NCBI RefSeq assembly: GCF_036388275.1
Contig: NZ_DASVSF010000113.1
Coordinates: 124,001 to 188,000, forward strand
DNA length: 64,000 bases
Direction: 5' to 3'
Source of the DNA: Longimicrobium sp.
Lineage (GTDB): Bacteria > Gemmatimonadota > Gemmatimonadetes > Longimicrobiales > Longimicrobiaceae
The position numbers and the translations under genes are program-made. Below are positions 34,241-40,876 of the stretch, one piece after another. Below the pieces are notes generated by a model, which searched no databases, was not told the origin of the DNA, and worked only from the letters and a program-made list of their open reading frames with translations. Within the stretch, counting starts at the first letter, position 1. Every line of letters begins with the position of its first letter.

Positions 34241-35179
34241 ATGCCACAGCAGGGCTTGATATTCCGAGTGCTCGTAGCTTCACCGGGCGACTGCGTTGAC
34301 GAGAGAAGAATCATCCCTGAGGTGATAGCAGCGTGGAATGCTGTGCATTCCGTCGCGAGCGCCGCTGTCATCGAACCAGTCTTGTGGGAGACGCATGTCC
34401 GGCCGGCGATGGGAGACCGGCCGCAGGGCATCATCAACAAGCAACTCGTCGAACGCTGTGATCTGCTCATCGGAGCTTTTTGGACGCGGTTAGGCACACC
34501 AACCGGGGTAGCCGAATCCGGTACCGCTGAAGAAATCGAGCAGTTTCGTGCGGCTGGTAAACCAGTGCTCCTGTACTTTTCATCTGCTCCCGTGGTACCA
34601 GAAAGTCTGGATCAGGATCAGTATCGAGCATTGGTCAGCTATCGTGAGCGTCTGGCACGAGATGGTCTCTATTCTCGATACGATTCTTTGGGTGAGTTTC
34701 GGGAGCAACTCCAGCGGCACATTGCCGGGACGATGATCGACCTTCTACAAGCGGCGGATCCACAGCATTCCGTTGCTCCGTCGCCGAATGCTGATCCGTT
34801 GGCTGAACAACGTGCGGCGGTTCGCGAATTTCAACTGCAGTTCGGTGCCTTTCTGCGAAGGCTTACAGCTGAATGGGTAGCTGAACGCGACAGCCATCCG
34901 CACAGTATAGACGAAGGCAAATACATCCTCGCGCGGGCAGCGGATGAGGTTGCGCATTTCCGCAGCATGATTACAGATGATTCATCTGGTGTCTCAGGGA
35001 TACTTGATGATGCGGGGAAGCGTTTGCGTAGCCTTCGAAAGCACATGCTCTTCCTGGATGGGGGAGCATCCCGGCGGGAATTCTGGGCAGAAGGCGACGC
35101 GGTACTGGAAGCCCTGAACTCAGCCTACGATCAAATCACTCAGGTTCTTGGCGAAGGAGACGCGCCGAGTTCAAGTTGA
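34241..35179 (+). CDS. DUF4062-domain protein
   Basis: 312-aa soluble protein. The first 110 residues are a DUF4062 domain: FRVLVASPGDCVDERRIIPE, AWNAVHS, VLWETHVRPAMGDRPQGIIN, CDLLIGAFWTRLGTPTGVAE, EEIEQFRAAGKPVLLYFSSA. DUF4062 has a TIR-like flavodoxin fold and is often the N-terminal module of defence or signalling proteins. The rest (about 115-312) is helical without a recognised domain; no NTPase or effector is fused. Start: ATG at 34241 with GGAG ten bases upstream. Lower GC than flanks. It sits between copies c and d of the FAD/Fe-S 3' end and is tail-to-tail with gene A1. Confidence 0.8.
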   Translation: MPQQGLIFRVLVASPGDCVDERRIIPEVIAAWNAVHSVASAAVIEPVLWETHVRPAMGDRPQGIINKQLVERCDLLIGAFWTRLGTPTGVAESGTAEEIEQFRAAGKPVLLYFSSAPVVPESLDQDQYRALVSYRERLARDGLYSRYDSLGEFREQLQRHIAGTMIDLLQAADPQHSVAPSPNADPLAEQRAAVREFQLQFGAFLRRLTAEWVAERDSHPHSIDEGKYILARAADEVAHFRSMITDDSSGVSGILDDAGKRLRSLRKHMLFLDGGASRREFWAEGDAVLEALNSAYDQITQVLGEGDAPSSS

Positions 35180-35224
35180 ATCCACCGATTGCTCCGAGGG
35201 TGCCAAAGGCGGTGTCGTGTTTAA

Positions 35225-35330
35225 CCTCTGGATGCGGATCCTGCGGGATGGCAGGCAGCTTTCGTCCGAGCAGGGCCACCCCGAGGGTTAGCCGGCCCTG
35301 CGGCGAGCGCGTGGTGCTTCTCGCGATTCA
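35225..35330 (+). pseudogene. Decayed internal copy of the FAD/Fe-S 3' region (copy d)
   Basis: Shared words with the intact gene at 32365-32465: CGGAT.CTGCGGGATGGC, AGGGCCAC and CTGCGGCGAGCGCGTG, in order and spacing. The frame is broken. Its right part supplies the antisense codons for the last residues of gene A1 (35288 onwards), which marks the junction of the A/B module with this fragment. Confidence 0.72.
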
Positions 35331-35581
35331 GTCGCCACGCGCGCGTTAGTCAAGGATGCATTATTTTCCGCTAGCACCGTATCCGCTGTCGCCGCACAAG
35401 CATCCCGCAGGTCGTCCGCAAACTCCAGCACGGCCTCAGCAACCAGCAAATCCATCGACATCTCGCATTCGGAGACGTAGCGGGAAAGCTTGATCGAGGA
35501 GTACGCGACGGCTTCCAGAGCGCCAAAGCGATCCGACAGCATCTCCAGCAGGCGTGCGGGTGAGGCTCCCGTTGTGTTCAT
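35288..35581 (-). CDS. Gene A of the repeated A/B module, copy 1
   Basis: 97-aa protein; the first 65 residues (LLEMLSDRFGALEAVAYSSI, then KLSRYVSECEMSMDLLVAEA, VLEFADDLRDA) are almost identical to copies at 51790 and 61841. Predicted all-helical, acidic, cytosolic; no family recognised. The C terminus (RVATESREAPRARRRAG) is encoded by the decayed FAD/Fe-S fragment, so it was altered at the junction. Start: ATG at 35581 with AAGGAGG upstream, identical context in the copies. Divergent from gene B1 with a 200-base control region between them; tail-to-tail with the DUF4062 gene. Confidence 0.75.
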   Translation of the reverse strand: MNTTGASPARLLEMLSDRFGALEAVAYSSIKLSRYVSECEMSMDLLVAEAVLEFADDLRDACAATADTVLAENNASLTNARVATESREAPRARRRAG

Positions 35582-35782
35582 CGCATCCTCCTTATTGCTT
35601 GCGCCTCCGGCGGAGGATGCCTATCGTGTAGACATCCCGATCAGCCATCCGGCGGTTGGGAGATAGAGGGCAGTCGCGAACTCTTGGCCGGGTGAGCGAC
35701 TGCCCTTCCTTGTCTCTGTATGGTAATCCGCCTACTCGATTTTGTCAACGGATTCCCGTACCGCTTGTTGGAGGGGTGACGC
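35582..35782. promoter_or_regulatory. Divergent A/B control region, copy 1, with two conserved inverted repeats
   Basis: Near gene A lies the palindrome CCTCCGGCGGAGG (35604-35616) followed by a conserved GTGTAGACATCC word. Nearer gene B lies an 11-bp perfect inverted repeat AGGGCAGTCGC / GCGACTGCCCT (35667-35677 and 35696-35706) with an 18-base loop. Both are conserved in copies 2 and 3. Promoters for both genes must lie here; I cannot place -10 boxes with confidence. Confidence 0.7.
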
Positions 35783-36025
35783 GTGGGTGAATCGGAAAGG
35801 CTGCAGAAGCTGGTTCAGGAGATCATCCGTGAGAGCGAGCTGCCGCGCACCCTGCTCGCGAGGGATGCGGAGATCAGCCGCGCGGCTATCGAAGCGTGGC
35901 TATCTGGTAATCGCAATCCTACGTCCCAAAGCGCGGAACAACTGGCCGCGGGACTGGAGCGCCGGGCGACGCGGCTCCAGTATCTGGCGTTCCGGCTCCG
36001 CAACCGACTGGAGCAGGATGGATGA
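35783..36025 (+). CDS. Gene B of the A/B module, copy 1: small XRE-like HTH protein
   Basis: 80-aa protein with a helix-turn-helix: ESELPRTLLARDAEISRAAI then EAWLSGNRNPTSQSAEQLAA, followed by a helical tail with a LERRATRLQYLAFRLRNRL leucine pattern. It should bind DNA, most likely the palindromes in the control region beside it. Nearly identical to copy 3 (62327) and a diverged copy 2 (52203). Start: GTG at 35783, after GGAGGGG. A third frame starts inside its stop region (ATG at 36018) but is cut off after 13 codons. Confidence 0.8.
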   Translation: MGESERLQKLVQEIIRESELPRTLLARDAEISRAAIEAWLSGNRNPTSQSAEQLAAGLERRATRLQYLAFRLRNRLEQDG

Positions 36026-36059
36026 TCGGGTGAACAATTTTGTTTACCAGGCGAACTGA
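36018..36059 (+). pseudogene. Remnant of a third gene (C) following B1
   Basis: A 13-codon frame (MDDRVNNFVYQAN) starts within the last codons of B1. The B3 copy is followed by the corresponding start MAKSVYDLVYHASENL. The shared V..(L/F)VY.A pattern suggests the 5' end of a gene once coupled to B. Confidence 0.4.
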
Positions 36060-36087
36060 ACGGGGTTTCCGCGCGTAACGGATCGGC

Positions 36088-36172
36088 CGATCAGCGTACC
36101 ATGTCGCGCCGGGACTTGGGAGCGCGCGCCGCTGGCCACCACCTCGGAGTCGTCGCGAAGCGGACGGACAGC
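36088..36172 (-). pseudogene. Fragment of a LytTR response-regulator gene (C-terminal end)
   Basis: Plus-strand bases match 44887-44970, the 3' end of the intact LytTR gene: ACCAT.TCGCGC.GGGACT, GCTGGC.ACCACCTC and GCGAAGCGGA.GGACAG occur in order. It encodes a degraded version of the final residues (SEVVAS...). It forms the right border of the first accessory island. Confidence 0.75.
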
Positions 36173-36256
36173 CGCCATTGTGGTAAGGCGAGTGCCACAC
36201 CCGTATACTACTTGTCTCGCCGGCGGTCCCTTCCTCCCGCAGCAGGAACCACTCGC

Positions 36257-37531
36257 ATGAAACAGCTGCTCACCCTGCTGCTGTGCGCGGCCGGCTGTAC
36301 GGCCCACGCCGTGCCGGCAGGCCCGCCCGCCCCCGAATCGGCGCCCGCCCGCTACCTGTACGTGTGGGCCGGCGACGCCGACGAGAAGCACCAGGACTTC
36401 CTGGCCGTGGTCGACGTTCAGCCCGGCAGCGCCACCTACGCGCAGGTGATCGCCACCGAGCCCGTGGGGCTGACGGGCTCCATGCCGCACCACCTGGAGT
36501 ACGAGCTTCCTGGATCCGACCGCCTGCTGTTCGCCAACGCGCACCACCACGAGCAGATCCTGCTCTTCGACACCCGGGAGGCGGAGCGGCCGCGGCTGGC
36601 CCGCACGCTGCCGCCGCCGGCGCCGCTGCGCTATCCGCACGACTTCTTCCGGCTGCCCAACGGCAACGTGCTCGTGGGCTACCTGCGCAGCGAGGGTCCC
36701 AGCCCGGAGCCGGGCGATACCACCATGCCGGGCGGGCACGGCGGAATCGCGGAGCTCGACCCGGAGGGCCGCCCGCTCCGCACCGCCAGCGCGGCGGACC
36801 CGGCCTGGACTGTGCCCATCCGCCCCTACGCCTTTGCGGTGCTCCCCGAATCGGACCGGGTGGTCACCACCAGCGCCGGGATGATGGAGCACAGCAGCGC
36901 CGACGTGGTGCAGGTCTGGCGGCTTTCGGACCTCGCGCTGCTCCACACGCTGGCCGTGCCCCCCGCCCGGCGACAGGACGGAAGCGTGCTGCCGAAGGGG
37001 CACGAGCTCCCCTTCGAGCCGCGCGCGATGCCGGACGGGAGCGTGCTGCTGAACGCGTTCGGGTGCGGCCTGTACCACCTGACGGGCATCGGCACGGACG
37101 CGCCGCGGCTCCGGAACGTGTACACGGTCGAGCTCACAGGCGTGCCGGCCGACCGCAGGGGTGCCTGCGGCATTCCGGTCGTGGTCGGCCCCTACTGGGT
37201 GATGCCGGTGGGCCGGATGAACATGCTCGTGACCCTGGACGTGCGGGACCCCGCGCGCCCCGTGGAGGTTTCGCGCCTGGTGGCGGATACCCTCTTCCGG
37301 CCGCACTGGCTGGCGAAGGACCCGGGCTCGCAACGGCTGATCGTGGGCGCGGAGACCAGCGGTGAGGAGCGCATGCTGATGGCGCGGGTGGATCCCGCCA
37401 CCGGGCGCCTGTCGTGGGACGACTCGTTCCGGTCACCGGACGGCAGCCTGGGCGTGAGCTTCCGCCGTGAGCGCTGGCCGCACGGCGACACCGGCGAGGC
37501 CTTTGGGCACGCGGCGCTCTTCCGGCCCTGA
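36257..37531 (+). CDS. Selenium-binding-protein / methanethiol-oxidase-like beta-propeller lipoprotein
   Basis: 424-aa protein of the SBP56-like family; family members oxidise methanethiol with copper. Signal peptide MKQLLTLLLCAAGC suggests lipidation or export. Typical features: RYLYVWAGDAD near the mature N terminus, HHLEYEL, ANAHHHEQILLFD (a His cluster likely for metal), RYPHDFFRLPNGNVLVGYL, GHGGIAELD and TLFRPHWLAKD near the end. It resembles divergent bacterial members and may act on another substrate. Start: ATG at 36257. It follows a LytTR gene fragment and precedes an amidohydrolase gene by about 70 bases; these two could be one unit. Confidence 0.82.
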   Translation: MKQLLTLLLCAAGCTAHAVPAGPPAPESAPARYLYVWAGDADEKHQDFLAVVDVQPGSATYAQVIATEPVGLTGSMPHHLEYELPGSDRLLFANAHHHEQILLFDTREAERPRLARTLPPPAPLRYPHDFFRLPNGNVLVGYLRSEGPSPEPGDTTMPGGHGGIAELDPEGRPLRTASAADPAWTVPIRPYAFAVLPESDRVVTTSAGMMEHSSADVVQVWRLSDLALLHTLAVPPARRQDGSVLPKGHELPFEPRAMPDGSVLLNAFGCGLYHLTGIGTDAPRLRNVYTVELTGVPADRRGACGIPVVVGPYWVMPVGRMNMLVTLDVRDPARPVEVSRLVADTLFRPHWLAKDPGSQRLIVGAETSGEERMLMARVDPATGRLSWDDSFRSPDGSLGVSFRRERWPHGDTGEAFGHAALFRP

Positions 37532-37599
37532 GGCACGATTTCGCGCATTCATCCGGGGGCTCAGCACCGAGACCCCGTCCGGCCCTACCGGAGACTCTC

Positions 37600-39210
37600 T
37601 TGACCCTCTCCCGGATCACAGCGTGCCTAGCGCTCTCCGCCGCGCTTTCGATGCCCGCGACGGCGCAGTCCGGTGCGGCGCCGCCGGACTTCATTCTGAC
37701 CGGAGGGAAGGTCTTCACGGCGGATTCCGCGCGCCCGTGGGCCCAAGCGCTCGCCATCCGCGGCGAGCGCATCGTGGCGGTGGGCACCAACGAGCAGGTG
37801 GAGCGGCTCGCCAGCCCGGCCACGCGCCGCATCGCCCTGGGCGGACGCGTGGTCATCCCCGGCATCAACGACGCGCACGAGCACGTGCCCGACGTGGCGC
37901 TGCCCGGCGCGTTCCGCACCGGCCCCTCGCCCACGCCGAATCCCGAGCTCGGGCCGGTGCTCGACTCTATCCGAGCGCTCGCCGCCCGAACTCCGCCGGG
38001 AACGTGGATCCAGACCACCATCGGCCTGGGGATGCTGAACGACCCGGCCGCGCGCCGCGCCGCGCTGGATTCGGCGGCGCCGCATCACCCGGTGCTGCTG
38101 TGGACGTGGTGGGGGCACGGCGCCGTGGCGAGCAGCACCGCGCTGCGCACGCTGGGAATCGCGGACGACGCGCCCGATCCGCCGGGCGGGTGGTACGAGC
38201 GCGATGCCGCGGGGCGGCTCACCGGGCGCATGGACGAGTACGCCGAGTACGGCGCGCTCCGCCGGCTGTACTCGTTTCTCCCCGACACCGCGCTGGTGTT
38301 CAGCCTGCGCCGCTTCGCCGACGAGTCGCTGCGGATGGGCGTAACCTCCGTGCAGAACATGGCGAGCAACGCCGAGGCCGCCCAGACGGTGCGGGTGTTC
38401 CGCGCGGCGGCACTCCCCATCCGGGTGCGGCTCATCCGCTGGCCCATTCCCTCGGCTCGCGCTCGCCTGGAGCGGGAGTGGGACGCGGCCGATCCGCACC
38501 CGGCGCCGAGAGTCACGGTATCCGGGCGGAAGTGGGTGATCGACGGCACGCCCAACGAAGAGCTGGCGCTGAGGCGCACGCCGTATCCGGGCCGCCCCGG
38601 GTGGTACGGCCGCCTGAACTTTCCGCTGGATACCGTGCGCTCCATCCTTGCCGAAGGGCTGCGGCCGGGCGCGCCGCAGCTTCACCTGCACGTGGTGGGC
38701 GACAGCGCGACAAAGCTGGTGCTGGCGCAGATGGAGGCGCTCGCGCCGGCTTCGGCGTGGCGGGTGCGGCGGGTGCGCATCGAGCACGGGCGCGGGATCG
38801 TGGGTACGCAGGTGGACCGCGCCCGGCGGCTGGGGATCATCATCGCCCAGCCACGGGCGGGCGCGCCGCTGGCAACGTGGCGCGCGGCCGGCATTCCGCT
38901 GGCCTACGGATCGGACGGGGTGGCGAGCCCCTTCCACAACCTGATGGTCGCCACGTCGCCGTCCGACGCCCGGGAGGCGCTCTCGCGCGAGCAGGCCGTG
39001 ACCATGTACACGCTGGGCTCGGCGTACGCGGAATTCGCCGAACGCGACAAGGGCAGGCTCGTGCCGGGAATGCTCGCCGACCTTGCCGTCCTCTCCCAGG
39101 ACATCTTCACGGTTCCCGCCGAGATGCTCCCCCATACCGTGAGCGTGCTGACCCTCGTCGGGGGCCGCGTGGCATATCAGGCAGCCGACTTCTCGGCCGC
39201 GGCGCCCTGA
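37600..39210 (+). CDS. Secreted amidohydrolase (YtcJ-like, amidohydrolase 3 family)
   Basis: 536-aa metal-dependent hydrolase. Signal peptide (MTLSRITACLALSAALSMPA then TAQ), then the DFILTGGKVFTADSARPWAQ N-terminal beta-sandwich motif, the metal-binding NDAHEHV (H-x-H) near residue 92, LHLHVVGDSA, RIEHG, and a late YGSDGV. The order fits amidohydrolase_3 enzymes such as YtcJ and N-substituted formamide deformylase. Start: TTG at 37600 after GGAGACTC; no ATG fits the signal peptide. A strong bidirectional terminator follows. Substrate unknown. Confidence 0.88.
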   Translation: MTLSRITACLALSAALSMPATAQSGAAPPDFILTGGKVFTADSARPWAQALAIRGERIVAVGTNEQVERLASPATRRIALGGRVVIPGINDAHEHVPDVALPGAFRTGPSPTPNPELGPVLDSIRALAARTPPGTWIQTTIGLGMLNDPAARRAALDSAAPHHPVLLWTWWGHGAVASSTALRTLGIADDAPDPPGGWYERDAAGRLTGRMDEYAEYGALRRLYSFLPDTALVFSLRRFADESLRMGVTSVQNMASNAEAAQTVRVFRAAALPIRVRLIRWPIPSARARLEREWDAADPHPAPRVTVSGRKWVIDGTPNEELALRRTPYPGRPGWYGRLNFPLDTVRSILAEGLRPGAPQLHLHVVGDSATKLVLAQMEALAPASAWRVRRVRIEHGRGIVGTQVDRARRLGIIIAQPRAGAPLATWRAAGIPLAYGSDGVASPFHNLMVATSPSDAREALSREQAVTMYTLGSAYAEFAERDKGRLVPGMLADLAVLSQDIFTVPAEMLPHTVSVLTLVGGRVAYQAADFSAAAP

Positions 39211-39311
39211 ATCGCGCGGATCGGCGGGCCTGGCATGCCGGAATCCCGCCGTGCGGACGCTATCCTTCGGGCACACGTACCGTATGGGGAACGGGAGGAG
39301 AGCCCCGCAGA

Positions 39312-39351
39312 CGCAAACCGCCGCCGAGCCGGGGCTCGGCGGCGGTTTGCG
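39312..39351. terminator. Bidirectional terminator between converging genes
   Basis: A 19-bp perfect inverted repeat (39312-39330 and 39333-39351) with AAA/TTT inside the arms lies between the amidohydrolase gene and the converging lipoprotein gene. Confidence 0.8.
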
Positions 39352-39372
39352 TTCCCGCGGGAACGCCTGCCG

Positions 39373-40485
39373 CTACTGCGCAACGAAGCGGTACGCGTTG
39401 TTCTTCCAGGTCCACACCACCACCGCCGCGTGCTGGAAGATCTTGGGCTGGCCCTCCTGCACGATCTCCCTGGCCACCGTGCCGACCACGTCACCCCACG
39501 AGTTGATGGAAACGGGGAAGCAGAGCGGAGCATCGGGAACGGGCGACCGCAGCTTCTGCAGGCCGTACTCGCGGTACCACACCGCGGACCCGCAGGTACC
39601 GTCGGTCCCGGCGGAGATGCCGTTGCCCACCAGGACCACTTCACCCCAGTCGTTCACGTCCTTGGCCAGGTAACCGCCGGGCAGCGCAAGCGTCTCGCCC
39701 TGGGGCGTCCGCAGGAAGTTCACCCCTCCGCCGTCGTACCCGGCGATGTGGCCGTTGTCGCTGATGGCGAGTCCCCGGCCCCCGCCCATGTCCTGAAAGC
39801 CGTTCGCGGGTGTCCACAGGAACCAGTCGGACGACGCCCCCCGAAAGTGTTTGCCCAGCGAGCCGACGACCGCGCCGGAGCTGTTCATGTCGAACGCTTC
39901 ACCGCGGGTGTTCGCGGGGAGCAGGTACTGGAATCCGTCTTGGTAGTGCCAGCGGAACGCCCGCGGAAGGTCGGAGTTGTCGCCCGGCAGATATCCGGTG
40001 CCCACGATCACCGAGTTCTCGTTGATGTGCGTCGCCACGCCGATGACCTGCACCTGGTTGGGCCCGCGAAGGTACACGCCCGTGCCGTCCGGCTCCCACG
40101 CCACGGCGCGATACTCGGAGTGCCCAACGCTCTGCCCCCAGCCGTTCCTGTTCAGCGCGATGCCGCCCGCCCCCGGCGCGGGTTCGCCCAGGGTGGTGGT
40201 CTTCGTACCGCCGCTCTTGCTCCAGGTGAACACCGAGGGGGCGCCCGCCGCGTCGCGGCGTCCCTGCACGCGCGCGTCTTCCGTTACGCGGAACACCTCG
40301 GGCTGCCCCGCCCCGGAGACGTTCAGCACGAACGAGCAGCGGCCGGAGCAGCTGGTGCTGGCCGCCATCGCGGTCATGGGGTCTACCGGGCCGGTGGGCT
40401 CCGACCCGACGTTGCCGGTGGGTGAGCCGTCGCAGCCCGTGATAGCGAGAGCGGCGACGGCGGCGAGCGTGGACCTGGCGCGCAT
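39373..40485 (-). CDS. Lipoprotein with HAF-type extracellular repeats
   Basis: 370-aa predicted lipoprotein: signal MRARSTLAAVAALAITGC with lipobox AITGC, then an Ig-like or Cys-pair stretch (CSGRCSFVLNVSGAG) and a run of roughly 50-residue beta-propeller-like repeats recognised by patterns such as GVATHINENSVIVGTGY, AFDMNSSGAVVGSLGK, GLAISDNGHIAGYDG and KDVNDWGEVVLVGNG (HAF repeats: N..G.VVG). Six or seven repeats would form a propeller on the cell surface. Start: ATG at 40485 with GGAGGTATCC directly before it. Function unknown. A LytTR gene fragment lies immediately upstream. Confidence 0.85.
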   Translation of the reverse strand: MRARSTLAAVAALAITGCDGSPTGNVGSEPTGPVDPMTAMAASTSCSGRCSFVLNVSGAGQPEVFRVTEDARVQGRRDAAGAPSVFTWSKSGGTKTTTLGEPAPGAGGIALNRNGWGQSVGHSEYRAVAWEPDGTGVYLRGPNQVQVIGVATHINENSVIVGTGYLPGDNSDLPRAFRWHYQDGFQYLLPANTRGEAFDMNSSGAVVGSLGKHFRGASSDWFLWTPANGFQDMGGGRGLAISDNGHIAGYDGGGVNFLRTPQGETLALPGGYLAKDVNDWGEVVLVGNGISAGTDGTCGSAVWYREYGLQKLRSPVPDAPLCFPVSINSWGDVVGTVAREIVQEGQPKIFQHAAVVVWTWKNNAYRFVAQ

Positions 40486-40589
40486 GGATACCTCCCTGTG
40501 TGTACTCCTCCCCGACCGTGGAGCAGGCCACGCAGGCAATCGGTGTGCCGTATGTTTATCGCCACGGCGCGTACAAAACGAGCAGTTCC

Positions 40590-40745
40590 ACGGCAGTAGC
40601 GCTGCGGTTGGGGATGTCGGCGAGCACCTGGCCAGCGCCGGTGCACAGCGGCACGTAGTCGCCCGCGCGCCCTCGATGCGGTGCGCGTCGCGCATGGATC
40701 GGGGACCATCTCGCCCCGTCGGCGCTCCCGGCTGTTCCGCGCGAA
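40590..40745 (-). pseudogene. Fragment of a LytTR response-regulator gene (middle part)
   Basis: Matches about 45060-45215 of the intact LytTR gene: ACCTGGCCAGCGCCGGTGCA, CACAGCG..ACGTAGTCGCC and GGACCATCTCGCC-type words in order. It encodes broken versions of EGAGDYVTLCTGAGQVLADI (here split between frames). Together with 36088-36172 it could be one older LytTR copy interrupted by three genes, or two separate remnants. Confidence 0.78.
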
Positions 40746-40876
40746 ATCCACCGAATCGCGTCGGCTGCGCGCGATGGCGCTTGCCCTACATTTGGCGCGA
40801 CCCCATTCATTCGCGACGATCGTTGAGCAGGCCGGCTTGATTTCCTCCTGCATTCACTTCCCGGAGCCACCCCCCC

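Noticed and set aside
35288..36025. Reading the A/B pair as an ordinary toxin-antitoxin operon
   Set aside because: Genes are divergent rather than co-transcribed, A has no toxin motif, and each copy sits beside different cargo. Not excluded, but not supported.
32590..36090. Classical integron, IS element, prophage or CRISPR array
   Set aside because: No integrase, transposase, phage or Cas gene, no terminal inverted repeats with target duplications, and no regularly spaced short repeats are visible.
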